In this document: in pieces, positions 1 to 8,606 of the stretch
Layout: every line of letters begins with the position of its first letter
How positions within the stretch are numbered: the first letter of the stretch is position 1
From: JAYVJH01 sp043777595
Lineage (GTDB): Bacteria; Bacteroidota; Bacteroidia; Cytophagales; Spirosomataceae
Direction of reading: 5' to 3'
Length of the DNA: 64,000 nucleotides
Assembly: GCA_043777595.1 (NCBI GenBank)
Contig: JAYWHT010000094.1
Location: 1 to 64,000, forward strand
Notes under the pieces: model-generated
Database searches by the model: none
What the model was told of the DNA's origin: nothing
The model's input: only the letters and a program-made list of their open reading frames with translations
Position numbers and translations under genes: made by a program

Positions 1-304
1 TGATATTTTTTGGAAAACTTGACTGTATCATATATCCAACATCATACATCTTTTGGTACGCCTCCCAGCACCTATCTGTTCCGCTTGGGTGGTTTGAGTA
101 CGTCATAATGGCCTCAGCACCAAAGGTTTGTACGTGGTCGTAGATTCGGTCGTCGTCGGTAGCAACGATGATTTTGTCTAAGCATCGGGCTTGTAAGGCT
201 TGTTCATACACTCGCCTAATCATACTTTTGCCTTGAATGTCTATCAACGGTTTGCCTTCAAAGCGAGTAGAGCCGTAGCGTGCTGGAATGATACCAATAA
301 TCAT
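1..304 (-). CDS. kdsB: 3-deoxy-manno-octulosonate cytidylyltransferase, partial (N-terminal part)
   Basis: KdsB activates the sugar KDO with CTP to give CMP-KDO for the lipopolysaccharide inner core, in the cytoplasm. Reading the minus strand from the ATG at 304, the protein begins MIIGIIPARYGSTRFEGKPL, the nucleotide-binding signature of this family. It continues with VATDDDRIYDH and then SNHPSGTDRCWE, which correspond to the conserved ATD and SGT(D/E)R motifs. About 100 residues are present; the usual length is near 250, so the 3' part lies beyond the window. It follows the lpx genes on the same strand after a perfect hairpin, consistent with a lipopolysaccharide cluster. Confidence 0.93.
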   Translation of the reverse strand, partial: MIIGIIPARYGSTRFEGKPLIDIQGKSMIRRVYEQALQARCLDKIIVATDDDRIYDHVQTFGAEAIMTYSNHPSGTDRCWEAYQKMYDVGYMIQSSFPKNI

Positions 305-330
305 ATTGACCTCTAAAAAGTGTTTTGAAC

Positions 331-363
331 ACCGAAGCCTTCGCACAGAGCGAAGGCTTCGGT
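331..363. terminator. Perfect inverted repeat between lpxA and kdsB
   Basis: CCGAAGCCTTCGC (332-344) pairs perfectly with 350-362 around a 5-base loop, and one more A-T pair closes it at 331/363. It lies 26 bases downstream of the lpxA stop and upstream of kdsB. Neither side has a long T-run, so it may be a weak terminator or an mRNA-stabilising stem. Confidence 0.6.
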
Positions 364-388
364 TATGATTTTGACAATGTAACGAGAC

Positions 389-1195
389 CTATTCGTCGCC
401 TGGACTGGCGGGAGTGGTCGTACTGGGTGCTTTGATAATGCCTCGTTCTGAATTGCGAACAAAGTTCAGAATATCGTCTCGTTCGGCTGAGGGCGAAAGT
501 TCTATTTCGATTTGTTCGAGTGCATCTGTGTTATTCAGTCCTTTGAGGTACAAGTACCGATATATTTCTTGTACATCGCTGATTTGTTCGTTTGTAAAAC
601 CACGACGGCGCAATCCGATTGAGTTTACGCCAGCATAAGACAACGGCTCACGGGCTGCTTTGGTAAAAGGCGGCACGTCTTTACGGACGAGCGAGCCTCC
701 CGAAATCATAGCGTGTGCGCCAATTTTGACAAACTGATGTACGGCACTGACTGCACTCACAATAGCCCAGTCGCCGATGTGAACATGGCCAGCAAGCTGA
801 ACGGTATTGCCAATGATACAATGATTGCCTACTCGGCAGTCGTGAGCAATGTGGGCGTAGGCCATCACAAGGCAGTGGCTGCCAACTTCGGTTTTGCGGT
901 GTTCGTCTGTTCCTCGGCTAATAGTGGCATATTCTCTGATAGTGGTATTGTCGCCGATAAATGTAACAGTATATTCGCCATTAAACTTCAAATCCTGTGG
1001 TACGCACGAAATCACTGCCCCCGAATATATCTTGCAATTTTTGCCAATTCTTGCCCCTTCATTGATGACGGCATGAGAGCCTATCCAGCTTCCTTCGCCA
1101 ATTTCTACATCTTTATGAATAATGGCAAATGGCTCTATCACAACATTTTGTGATATTTTGGCTTCGGGGTGAATGTACGCTAATGGTTGAATCAT
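389..1195 (-). CDS. lpxA: UDP-N-acetylglucosamine O-acyltransferase (LpxA)
   Basis: LpxA catalyses the first step of lipid A synthesis: transfer of a 3-hydroxyacyl chain from acyl carrier protein to the 3-OH of UDP-GlcNAc, in the cytoplasm. The protein has 268 residues, close to the usual 260. Residues 5-190 are a run of hexapeptide repeats forming the left-handed beta helix. The catalytic histidine is in AHIAHDC (second His, about residue 118). The C-terminal helical part includes RRRGFTNEQI, typical of LpxA. It lies 51 bases downstream of lpxC-fabZ on the same strand and is probably co-transcribed with it. Confidence 0.97.
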   Translation of the reverse strand: MIQPLAYIHPEAKISQNVVIEPFAIIHKDVEIGEGSWIGSHAVINEGARIGKNCKIYSGAVISCVPQDLKFNGEYTVTFIGDNTTIREYATISRGTDEHRKTEVGSHCLVMAYAHIAHDCRVGNHCIIGNTVQLAGHVHIGDWAIVSAVSAVHQFVKIGAHAMISGGSLVRKDVPPFTKAAREPLSYAGVNSIGLRRRGFTNEQISDVQEIYRYLYLKGLNNTDALEQIEIELSPSAERDDILNFVRNSERGIIKAPSTTTPASPGDE

Positions 1196-1246
1196 ATCGT
1201 TAGGTTGAGAATTTTTGAGTTTGGTGTGATAAAGCCCAAATTCATT

Positions 1247-2641
1247 TTATTTTTTACGAACTAAACTGGCTGTCATATCGGCTTCACAAACGAGTTGGCC
1301 TGCTACAAAGCCATATCCGTGCATTTTGACGATTCCTCGTTTGATGGGCGATGTAAATTCGCACTTAAAAATAACGGTATCGCCAGGAACAATATTGCGC
1401 CTAAATCGGCAATTTTCTACTGCCGCCAAAAAAGGCCAGTAGTTTTCGGGGTCTGGCTGCGAGCTAAGTGCTAAAATTGCCCCCGTTTGCGCCATCGCCT
1501 CCATCTGCAAAACCCCAGGCATGACAGGATTGTTTGGAAAATGCCCCACAAAGTAGGGTTCGTTACTGGTTACGTTCTTGATGCCAACTACACTGGTTTC
1601 GTCCAAATATGTAATCTTGTCAATCATCAAAAACGGATAGCGGTGCGGCAGTAGCTCGCAAATACGTTTCAAGTCCATAACAGGCGTAACTCGTGGGTCG
1701 TAGGCAGGTATGTGGCTTTTGGCTGATTCCATCAATCGCTTGATTTTTTTGGCTAAGGCTACATTGGCTGCATGGCCTGGGCGAGCGGCTAATATTTGCG
1801 CTTTGATAGGCCGACCCACCAAGGCCAAGTCGCCAACTACATCAAGCAGTTTATGGCGAGCCATTTCGTTGGGGTAGTGTAGTTCCAAATTATTCAAAAC
1901 CCCTACTTTATGATTAACCCCTATTGTGGGTTTATTTAATAGTTTTGATAAATAATCTAATTCCCCGTCCTCTATTTCTCTATCTACAATCACAATGGCA
2001 TTTGTCAAGTCCCCACCTTTGATGAGGTTGGCTTTATAGAGTGCTTCGAGTTCGTGCAAAAAACAAAAGGTACGACACGAAGCTATTTCTTTTTCAAAAG
2101 TTTCGATGTCGTTCAATGAAGCGTGCTGGCTACTCAATACGGGCGAGTTATAGTCCACCATCACCGTCAGGCGGTAGTCGTTGAGCGGCAGGGCTACCAT
2201 TTCAATGTCATTTTCGGCATTGATATAGCGCACAGGCTCACTAATTTCAAAATAATTACGAGAGGCATTTTGTTCAACGATTCCTGCCGATTGGATAGCC
2301 CTCACAAACTGAATCGAGCTGCCGTCCATGATGGGAGGCTCTGGCCCGTCTAATTGAATCAGTACATTATCAATCTGCAAACCTACAAAAGCCGCCAATG
2401 TATGCTCTACGGTATAGACTCTCGCCCCGCTTTGTTCGAGGGTTGTGCCACGAGACACGTCCACGACATTGTCCACGTCGGCATCAATAATGGGTTGTCC
2501 CTCTAAGTCTATTCGTTGAAACTTATAACCATGATTGACGGGTGCTGGCAAAAATGTCATCGTAGCCTGCACTCCTGTATGCAAGCCTATGCCCGAAACC
2601 GAAACCGATTTTTCAATAGTACGTTGTTTGATGTATAGCAT
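1247..2641 (-). CDS. lpxC: Fused UDP-3-O-acyl-GlcNAc deacetylase / 3-hydroxyacyl-ACP dehydratase (LpxC-FabZ)
   Basis: This is a two-domain enzyme. Residues 1 to about 310 are LpxC, the zinc-dependent deacetylase that commits material to lipid A. Visible LpxC motifs are SGIGLHTG near the start, VEHTLAA and RHKLLDVVGDLAL (the HKxxD zinc/catalytic motif). Residues about 320-464 are FabZ, which dehydrates 3-hydroxyacyl-ACP in fatty acid synthesis. It shows LLPHRYPFLMID and the catalytic GHFPNNPVMPGVLQMEAMAQ. The fusion is the normal arrangement in many Bacteroidota. It joins the enzymes that compete for 3-hydroxyacyl-ACP, the branch point between phospholipid and lipid A. It lies between lpxD and lpxA. 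Confidence 0.97.
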   Translation of the reverse strand: MLYIKQRTIEKSVSVSGIGLHTGVQATMTFLPAPVNHGYKFQRIDLEGQPIIDADVDNVVDVSRGTTLEQSGARVYTVEHTLAAFVGLQIDNVLIQLDGPEPPIMDGSSIQFVRAIQSAGIVEQNASRNYFEISEPVRYINAENDIEMVALPLNDYRLTVMVDYNSPVLSSQHASLNDIETFEKEIASCRTFCFLHELEALYKANLIKGGDLTNAIVIVDREIEDGELDYLSKLLNKPTIGVNHKVGVLNNLELHYPNEMARHKLLDVVGDLALVGRPIKAQILAARPGHAANVALAKKIKRLMESAKSHIPAYDPRVTPVMDLKRICELLPHRYPFLMIDKITYLDETSVVGIKNVTSNEPYFVGHFPNNPVMPGVLQMEAMAQTGAILALSSQPDPENYWPFLAAVENCRFRRNIVPGDTVIFKCEFTSPIKRGIVKMHGYGFVAGQLVCEADMTASLVRKK

Positions 2642-2664
2642 AAAATGGTAGGATTCAGAATATT

Positions 2665-2720
2665 AGAAGTCGGGATTCATAGTAAATATACAATCTTCTG
2701 ACTTCTGAATCCCGATTTCT
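2665..2720. repeat. Imperfect inverted repeat in the lpxD-lpxC gap
   Basis: AGAAGTCGGGATTCA (2665-2679) pairs with TGAATCCCGATTTCT (2706-2720) at 14 of 15 positions across a 26-base AT-rich loop. It fills most of the 84-base gap between lpxD and lpxC-fabZ. It could be a mobile intergenic repeat or an RNA stem that tunes downstream expression. I cannot tell which. Confidence 0.55.
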
Positions 2721-2725
2721 GATTT

Positions 2726-3760
2726 CTAACTTATTACTTTTTTTTCTAATTCGTGTATTCGTTTTTCTAATTGAGGCAGTCTTTTCATCACCACCGACGA
2801 GCGCAGGCTTTCTTTGACACCAATAGCAGGCGTGCCAAAAAGCGACTGGCCTTCTATTTTGACGGTACTTGTTACGCCTGTTTGCCCACCAATCTTAGTG
2901 TTATCGGCCACGCTAATATGCCCCGCGAAGCCTACTTGCCCTGCAATAACGCAGTTTTTTCCAATTTTGGTAGAGCCAGAAACACCTGTTTGTGAGGCAA
3001 TTACGGTATTTTCACCAATTTCTACATTATGAGCTATTTGTACTAAGTTGTCAATTTTTACACCTTTTTTTATAATAGTCGAACTTGAACTGAGCGTGGC
3101 CCGATCGATGGTGCTGTTTGAGCCTATGCTCACGTTGTCTTCCAAAATCACATTGCCCAACTGTGGAATGGTTCGGTAAGTGCCATCGGGCTGGGGTGCA
3201 AACCCAAAACCATCACAACCAACGACTGCATTGGCAAAAATAGTACAATCATTGCCAATTATTGTATCAGAATAAATTTTTACCCCTGCATGTATCTCAC
3301 AATTATTACCAATGCAAACGTTATCACCAACAGACACTTGAGAATAAATCTTAACACCGTTACCTATACGCACGCCAGAGCCAATACGTGTAAAAGCACC
3401 CAGATAAAAATTATCCCCGTGTGTCAGATTTGCGCCAATATACGACGGCTGCTCTATGCCTTTTAGTGCGTTTTTTGTCACACTCTGATGGTATTCTAAT
3501 AGTGTCGTAAAGCCCGTGTATGCGTCTTTTACTCGTATCAGTGTTGTTTTTAGGGGTTGTTTGGCCTCAAAATCTTCGTTGACAATCACCGCCGAGGAGT
3601 CGGTAGTATAAATATATTGTTCGTACTTTAAATTGGCCAAAAATGAAATTGTACCTACTTTACCGCTTTCTATTTTAGATATTTGGCTCACCGTTCGGTC
3701 ACCATCGCCTTCTACTCGGCCTTGCAGCATGGCTGCTATTTGATTGACAGTAAATTCCAT
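2726..3760 (-). CDS. lpxD: UDP-3-O-(3-hydroxyacyl)glucosamine N-acyltransferase (LpxD)
   Basis: LpxD adds the second acyl chain (N-linked) in lipid A synthesis. At 344 residues it has the family's normal length. The N-terminal domain (about 1-100) is the uridine-binding LpxD region, with KIESGKVGTISFLANLKYE. Residues about 105-320 are hexapeptide repeats of the left-handed beta helix. The conserved GCDGFGFAP loop and the catalytic histidine in QIAHNVEIG are visible. The C-terminus, RLPQLEKRIHELEKKV, is the usual coiled helix. It is 10 bases downstream of the HD-domain gene and co-oriented with it. Confidence 0.97.
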   Translation of the reverse strand: MEFTVNQIAAMLQGRVEGDGDRTVSQISKIESGKVGTISFLANLKYEQYIYTTDSSAVIVNEDFEAKQPLKTTLIRVKDAYTGFTTLLEYHQSVTKNALKGIEQPSYIGANLTHGDNFYLGAFTRIGSGVRIGNGVKIYSQVSVGDNVCIGNNCEIHAGVKIYSDTIIGNDCTIFANAVVGCDGFGFAPQPDGTYRTIPQLGNVILEDNVSIGSNSTIDRATLSSSSTIIKKGVKIDNLVQIAHNVEIGENTVIASQTGVSGSTKIGKNCVIAGQVGFAGHISVADNTKIGGQTGVTSTVKIEGQSLFGTPAIGVKESLRSSVVMKRLPQLEKRIHELEKKVIS

Positions 3761-3770
3761 AGATACTGGT

Positions 3771-5006
3771 TTAAGGCTGCAAAGTTAAGTTTTTCGACCA
3801 ACAAATATAGTATTTTCGGACGATATTACTCAAAGCCTTGATAGTCGGTAAGTCTGAGGCATCGGCAATGTCCTTCACAGAGCCGTCTTTCATCTTAATC
3901 AAAATGCCCTGTTTGCTCGAAATATAGGCCGCATTACTCGAAATACCTTGTACGAGCGTGTATTTTTGCCAGCTTTGCGGAATATTCTGTTGGGTCAATT
4001 TTATTTTAATTTCTTGTAATTGCTGCTCTGTAAATGGCTCATCTTGAAACTGTATTTTGTATAATTTACGATCTAACAGCAACTGGCAAATAGTCGAGAG
4101 GATTAAATCAGAGTGATTTGTCCAAATTTTTATACAACTCCATACATCATAATCGTCCAACTTAGTGAACGCTTGCAAATACATGGGGTCGTCTTCAAAG
4201 TCGTTGATGGTTATGTTTTGTTTCAAAAATATAGTTAAATCGGGCGATGCAAAAACAGCCTGCCCGTCGCTGATGAGTTCTCTGGCTCGTTTGATGGCCT
4301 GAATCAACATAGTTTCGGCACAGATACTGGTTTTGTGCAAATAAACCTGCCAATACATGAGTCGACGGGCGTTTAAAAAATTTTCGATACTCAAAATTCC
4401 CTTGGCCTCAACCACCAATTCATCGTCCACTACGTCCAACATTTTAATCAGTCTATCTGCCCCAATCGCCCCTTCGGCCACACCTGTAAAAAAACAGTCA
4501 CGGTTCAAGTAGTCCATTCTGTCCATATCTAACTGACTGGAAATAAGTTGATTGAAAAACCGTCTTGGGTATTTGTCTTCAAAAATCTGAATCGCTATAT
4601 CGAGCCGCCCGTCCATTTGGCGGCTCAATTCTTTCATAATCAGTAGCGAGATATGCTCGTGTGGCACGTCGTTCAAAATTGTATGCTCCAACACGTGCGA
4701 AAACGGCCCATGGCCTACGTCGTGTAACAATATAGCGACTTGTGCTGCTTCAATTTCGGCATCGAATATCAAATGACCTTTTGATTGTAACGTTTTGAGT
4801 GCTTCGCTCATGAGGTGCAAAGCCCCCAACGCATGATGAAAGCGAGTATGCAACGCACCAGGATAGACATATTCGGCCATGCCCAACTGCTTGATGCGCC
4901 TAAGCCGCTGAAAGTAGGGGTGTTCAATCAAGTCAAACAATAAGTCAGACGGTACATTGACAAACCCATAGACGGGGTCGTTAAATATTTTTCTCTTGTT
5001 CATCAC
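3771..5006 (-). CDS. HD-domain phosphohydrolase (dGTPase-like)
   Basis: A 411-residue cytoplasmic HD-superfamily protein. The metal-binding residues are visible in HTRFHHALG (about 53-61) and ILLHDVGHGPFSHVLEH (HD at about 95-96). The region SSQLDMDRMDYLNRDCFFTG is typical of the COG1078/SAMHD1-like family of deoxynucleotide triphosphohydrolases. The substrate cannot be read from sequence. It is the first gene of the minus-strand run with lpxD, lpxC-fabZ and lpxA, an association common in Bacteroidota, though a direct role in lipid A is not established. Confidence 0.9.
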   Translation of the reverse strand: MMNKRKIFNDPVYGFVNVPSDLLFDLIEHPYFQRLRRIKQLGMAEYVYPGALHTRFHHALGALHLMSEALKTLQSKGHLIFDAEIEAAQVAILLHDVGHGPFSHVLEHTILNDVPHEHISLLIMKELSRQMDGRLDIAIQIFEDKYPRRFFNQLISSQLDMDRMDYLNRDCFFTGVAEGAIGADRLIKMLDVVDDELVVEAKGILSIENFLNARRLMYWQVYLHKTSICAETMLIQAIKRARELISDGQAVFASPDLTIFLKQNITINDFEDDPMYLQAFTKLDDYDVWSCIKIWTNHSDLILSTICQLLLDRKLYKIQFQDEPFTEQQLQEIKIKLTQQNIPQSWQKYTLVQGISSNAAYISSKQGILIKMKDGSVKDIADASDLPTIKALSNIVRKYYICWSKNLTLQP

Positions 5007-5151
5007 AAAATTTAGACTTTGGATATTGGATTTTAGATTCTAATAAATTTAACGCCAAATATTCGATTTATAGTACAAAATTAAACACCACAAACTGACG
5101 AATAATTGACAAAGTACGGCTAAAAATCAATCGTTGTGGATTTTTGTCATC

Positions 5152-5159
5152 TATTTTTG
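5152..5159 (+). promoter_or_regulatory. TAnnTTTG -7 element upstream of the transporter gene
   Basis: TATTTTTG matches the Bacteroidota -7 consensus exactly. A TTG at 5134-5136 lies 15 bases upstream, slightly closer than the usual 17-23. A start near 5166 would leave a leader of about 30 bases before the GTG at 5197. Confidence 0.5.
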
Positions 5160-5196
5160 TTAATTTTCAGTCTTAAATCTAAACCTAAATTTCATT

Positions 5197-6558
5197 GTGA
5201 ACAAAAATCTACTTATTTATGTCGTTGCGGCTATTGCAGCCACAGGTGGCTTGCTTTTTGGCTACGACACAGGCGTAATAGCCGTTGCGATGCCTTTTAT
5301 CAAAGAAAAATGGGTACTTTCGACAACCACCGAAGCCTGGGTAATGGGTGCAGTGTTGTTGGGAGGTATGGCTGGTTCGCTACTTAGCGGTCGCCTAACC
5401 GATTATTTAGGCCGTAAGCGCATCAATATTTTTACGGCCACGGTCTTTATGCTTGGCTCGGTTGTTACGGCTATGGCCCAAAACCCTTCTTGGCTCATTG
5501 CAGGGCGACTATTGCTTGGTGTGGCTGTGGGCGTGGCTTCGTTTTCTGTGCCGCTTTACATTGCCGAAATTGCCCCAGCAGCCAAACGTGGCCGATTGAT
5601 TTCGTTTTTTCAGTTGGCCATTACTATTGGCATCTTGATTTCATATTTGGCGGGTTATTTCTTTTCAGGAGCCAACGACGGCTGGCGTATGATGTTTTGG
5701 GCGGGGGTCATTCCTGCTTTGGTGCTGTTGGTTGGTATGGTTTTTTTGCCCGAAAGCCCACGTTGGCTTATTACCAAAGGTCGTGATGCCGAAGCACTCG
5801 AAGTGCTACAACGAATAGAAGACGATGCTGACGTTCAGGCAGAGTTCAAGCAAGTAAAACAGGCTATCGTTAGCGAACAAAACAACAAAACCAACTGGCG
5901 AGAGCTGTTCAGCAAACGCCTCCGTCAACCGTTATTGATTGGTATTGGTATCTTTTTTATTCAGCAATTTTCGGGTATCAATGCCGTGATATATTTTGCC
6001 CCCGAAATTTTTAAGATGGCAGGTTTTGCCTCCAAAACAGGTGCTATTCTGGCCACTGTTGGCGTGGGGGTGGTCAATGTTGCCTTTACGTTATTGTCGC
6101 TTCGGTTGCTCGACCGCTGGGGTCGTAAGCCGTTGCTTTACACTGGTTTGGTTGGCACGGCGGTAGCATTAGCGGTTTTGTTTTTATCGTTTTATTTCAA
6201 ATAGTCGCTCGGAAATACAGCAGCTTGGTTGGCTATTGGTAGCGTTTATACCTACATTATGTTTTTTGCAATTAGCCTCGGGCCACTGGGTTGGTTACTG
6301 ATTTCAGAAATATATCCGCTCAAAATCAGAGGTTTTGCCATGTCGTTAGGTAGTTTCTATCATTGGTTTTTTGACTTTGGCGTAACCTTTACATTCCCAA
6401 TCCTAACTGTCATACCGTTTTTGGGTGAGCAAGGTGGTATTTTTGGATTTTATATGTTAGTTGTTTTAATGGGCTTATTTTTTGCCAAATATTTAGTACC
6501 CGAAACCAAAGGGCTGTCGTTGGAAGACATTGAAAAAATGTGGAAACCAACAACATAA
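5197..6558 (+). pseudogene. MFS sugar porter interrupted by one in-frame TAG
   Basis: Read through, this is a 453-residue major facilitator of the sugar porter family (XylE/glucose-proton symporter type), an inner-membrane protein with 12 predicted helices. Motifs are GLLFGYDTGVIA in helix 1, GRLTDYLGRKR (motif A), PESPRWL at the end of the first half, QQFSGINAVIYF in helix 7, DRWGRKPLL, and the C-terminal PETKG. A TAG at 6202-6204, after SFYFK, cuts the frame. The next codons continue in the same frame as SLGNTAAWLAIGSVYTYIMF without indel, so helices 10-12 and PETKG lie beyond the stop. The start is GTG at 5197. Possible causes are a recent nonsense mutation, a read error, or stop-codon readthrough; the product stopping at 6204 would lack about 117 residues. 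Confidence 0.88.
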
Positions 6559-6570
6559 CCCATTTTTTTG

Positions 6571-6578
6571 TATTTTTG
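6571..6578 (+). promoter_or_regulatory. TAnnTTTG -7 element upstream of psd
   Basis: TATTTTTG matches the -7 consensus and lies 26 bases before the ATG at 6604. No TTG is placed correctly for a -33 element. It supports choosing 6604 as the start of psd, because the earlier in-frame codon at 6568 lies at or before the promoter. Confidence 0.4.
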
Positions 6579-6603
6579 TGGTCAAAAAAACCATTCATTC
6601 AAC

Positions 6604-7263
6604 ATGACTATTCACAAAGAAGGCTACAGCCTGATTCTCAGTACAGCCGCTATGTCGCTCATTGCCAACGTTATTGTTCTTTATTTTTTACCAGAAACCA
6701 AATGGCTACACGTTGTAGTACTCGTTACAAGTTTGATTTTCTTTTTTATCATTCTTCAATTTTTCCGTAAACCCGTCCGTATTGCCGACACAAATCCCAA
6801 ACATATCATTGCACCCTGCGATGGTAAAGTGGTCGTTATCGAAGAGGTTGTTGAAACCGAATATTTCAAAGGCCCACGCCGTCAGGTTTCTATTTTTATG
6901 TCGCCAATCAATGTGCATATCAACTGGAATCCGATTGCAGGCGTTGTCAAATATTTCAAATACCACCCGGGCAAATATTTGGTAGCTTGGCACCCAAAAT
7001 CAAGCACCGAAAACGAGCGCACTACAACAGTACTACAAGCACCCAACGGCGTAGAAGTATTGTTTCGGCAAATTGCGGGGGCATTGGCCAAACGCATTGT
7101 GTGGTATGTAAAAGAAGGTCAAACGGTAGCGCAAGGCTCAGAAATGGGCTTTATTAAGTTTGGTTCACGGGTGGATTTGTACCTACCACTTGACGCTAAA
7201 ATTTTGGTTGGTTTAGAACAAAAAACTACTGGCAACGAGACTGTTATCGCAGAGTTGGTGTAG
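6604..7263 (+). CDS. psd: Phosphatidylserine decarboxylase, archaetidylserine-decarboxylase-like short form
   Basis: Psd converts phosphatidylserine to phosphatidylethanolamine, the main membrane phospholipid, and matures by self-cleavage at a Gly-Ser bond to make a pyruvoyl group. The 219-residue protein begins MTIHKEGYSLILS, has two membrane-spanning stretches near the N-terminus (about 10-60), IAPCDGKVVVIEEV, the conserved FMSPINVHINWNP with its His, HPKSSTENERTT, and the cleavage motif FGSRVDLYLP near the end. The start is placed at 6604, not the upstream in-frame codon, because of the methionine context and the -7 element at 6571. A strong hairpin follows at 7297-7328. Confidence 0.95.
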   Translation: MTIHKEGYSLILSTAAMSLIANVIVLYFLPETKWLHVVVLVTSLIFFFIILQFFRKPVRIADTNPKHIIAPCDGKVVVIEEVVETEYFKGPRRQVSIFMSPINVHINWNPIAGVVKYFKYHPGKYLVAWHPKSSTENERTTTVLQAPNGVEVLFRQIAGALAKRIVWYVKEGQTVAQGSEMGFIKFGSRVDLYLPLDAKILVGLEQKTTGNETVIAELV

Positions 7264-7296
7264 AGCATAAGTATTTTGAGCGGGTATTTATTTTGC

Positions 7297-7328
7297 TTTG
7301 TTGTCGGGTGTTTCCACCCGACAACAAA
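7297..7328. terminator. Strong hairpin after psd
   Basis: A 14-bp perfect stem (7297-7310 with 7315-7328) has a 4-base loop TTTC and ends 65 bases after the psd stop. It is followed by an A-rich stretch on the plus strand and preceded by T-rich sequence. It could end transcription from psd, and from the minus strand. Confidence 0.65.
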
Positions 7329-7339
7329 AGAAATGATAG

Positions 7340-7402
7340 CTAATCGTTTTTGACCCACTCCACAAAATCATACGCCCAGCCGTGTTTTTCGTCAGCCTGA
7401 TA
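7340..7402 (-). pseudogene. Remnant of a folA 3' end
   Basis: The minus strand encodes YQADEKHGWAYDFVEW followed by VKND and a TAG stop at 7340-7342. This matches the last 20 residues of the intact FolA at 8607-9098 (HQADEKHGWAYDFVEW, then EIIF). The DNA is identical over 43 bases (7359-7401 and 8626-8668), and the first difference beyond is a synonymous GAG/GAA change. Upstream of the repeat the frame is lost, so this copy cannot encode an enzyme. It lies on the far side of the gene at 7495-8550 from the intact folA. Confidence 0.85.
7359..7401. repeat. 43-bp direct repeat, copy 1 (folA tail)
   Basis: Identical to 8626-8668 over all 43 bases and in the same orientation. The two copies are 1267 bases apart and bracket the gene at 7495-8550. 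Weaker similarity continues on one side: CACCCgACAaCAAAAG at 7315-7330 matches 8574-8589 at 14 of 16 bases. Confidence 0.92.
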
Positions 7403-7494
7403 CCAGAGGTATCACGATAGTTGTTACTCGGCAGAGCCAAGCAACTGCATGAACAAAAAATTAAGGCAACCATTTATTTCTATTTTTATCCAAA

Positions 7495-8550
7495 ATGTAT
7501 AGACAGCTAATTTTAGTCTTGACCGTTGCACTGTTTTGCCTGCAGGCGAAATCGCAGAATAGTGAACAGCTTATCTTTGACAGAATTGAGTATATTTTCA
7601 ATTTGAAGCCTACCATCGCTCAGAAATATTGGAAAGGTTTTGACAAAAAGAAATATGACGTTCCCCTACTCTATTACACCGAGACAGCATCTTACATAGC
7701 AAATCCCGAAAAAGATTTTATCAAATATTACAAACCCACACTTGTTTTTCAAAACAGTACCATAAAGGTTTATAAAACTATACAGCGATTTGATACCGTG
7801 CCGTTCCACATGGAGACGAGTTTTGGCATAGACGAGTTTATCGACAAAATCGTAGAGCCAACACCGATTATGTATTGTAGTAGCTTTGAGGCTTCGTCAA
7901 AAAAAATGCCCGAATGTACATCTACTGAGTATTGGGTAACAATGATAGTGCATGAGTATTTTCACGGTTTTCAGTTCAAACACAAACCCTATGCAAGTAC
8001 TGTGTTGATGAAAACGGCTGATGTTTCGGAAGATAGCTTATCCAGAATATTTAAAAACAATGCTTGGTTTGCAGAGAAAATTAAACAAGAAAACGACCTG
8101 CTACTAAAAGCAATTCAATCAAAAAATCGGTCTGAAACAGAAAGCTACGTTGATAGTTTTTTTGGTTTAAGAAAAGAAAGACGATTGGAGGCCAAATCTA
8201 AATTAAACTTCGAGGTAGACGACGTTGAGAAAATCTATGAAACCATGGAAGGCACGGCAAGGTATGTTGAATACAATTTGCAAATGGAATATGCAACAAG
8301 AAAACCTAACAAAAAACTTTTGAGCGTAGATACAGCCTATCATTCGTATAAAATTTTCAAAAATTACAAAATTGAAAATGACCCATGGCTCTACACCCCA
8401 GGAAAACGATATTTTTATGCAACAGGTTTCAATATCGTGAGGCTATTGGACAAGTTAAAGATTGATTACAAGTCAAGGCTTTTTAAGGAAGGTAATCTTT
8501 CATTAGACGAAATATTAAAAACAAACTACAAGAAAAAGAACAGTGGGTAA
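7495..8550 (+). CDS. Putative secreted gluzincin-like metalloprotease, family not recognised
   Basis: I do not recognise this 351-residue protein as a known family. It starts with a signal peptide (MYRQLILVLTVALFCLQAKS, cleavage near residue 20). At residues 153-157 it has HEYFH in MIVHEYFHGFQ, an HExxH zinc-binding motif. A downstream ETMEGTARYVEY (Glu about residue 252) could supply the third ligand, as in gluzincins. Two cysteines, near 128 and 141, precede the motif. Codon use is visibly AT-richer than psd and folA. The gene is alone, lies between two direct repeats of the folA tail, and shows no neighbour that tells its role. A secreted or periplasmic peptidase is the best guess. Confidence 0.7.
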   Translation: MYRQLILVLTVALFCLQAKSQNSEQLIFDRIEYIFNLKPTIAQKYWKGFDKKKYDVPLLYYTETASYIANPEKDFIKYYKPTLVFQNSTIKVYKTIQRFDTVPFHMETSFGIDEFIDKIVEPTPIMYCSSFEASSKKMPECTSTEYWVTMIVHEYFHGFQFKHKPYASTVLMKTADVSEDSLSRIFKNNAWFAEKIKQENDLLLKAIQSKNRSETESYVDSFFGLRKERRLEAKSKLNFEVDDVEKIYETMEGTARYVEYNLQMEYATRKPNKKLLSVDTAYHSYKIFKNYKIENDPWLYTPGKRYFYATGFNIVRLLDKLKIDYKSRLFKEGNLSLDEILKTNYKKKNSG

Positions 8551-8606
8551 TATAATCGACTATCGGGAAGAAACACCCAACACCAAAAGATTGTTGTTAC
8601 TTGTCA

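Noticed and set aside
389..1195. Plus-strand frames opposite lpxA (for example 713-1153)
   Set aside because: They lie within the well-supported lpxA gene; the protein text is low-complexity shadow.
2641..2725. Riboswitch before lpxC-fabZ
   Set aside because: Only a simple imperfect stem is visible; no multi-helix conserved architecture.
5197..6204. The shortened transporter as a normal gene
   Set aside because: The same frame resumes after one TAG with the missing helices and PETKG, so 6204 is not the natural end.
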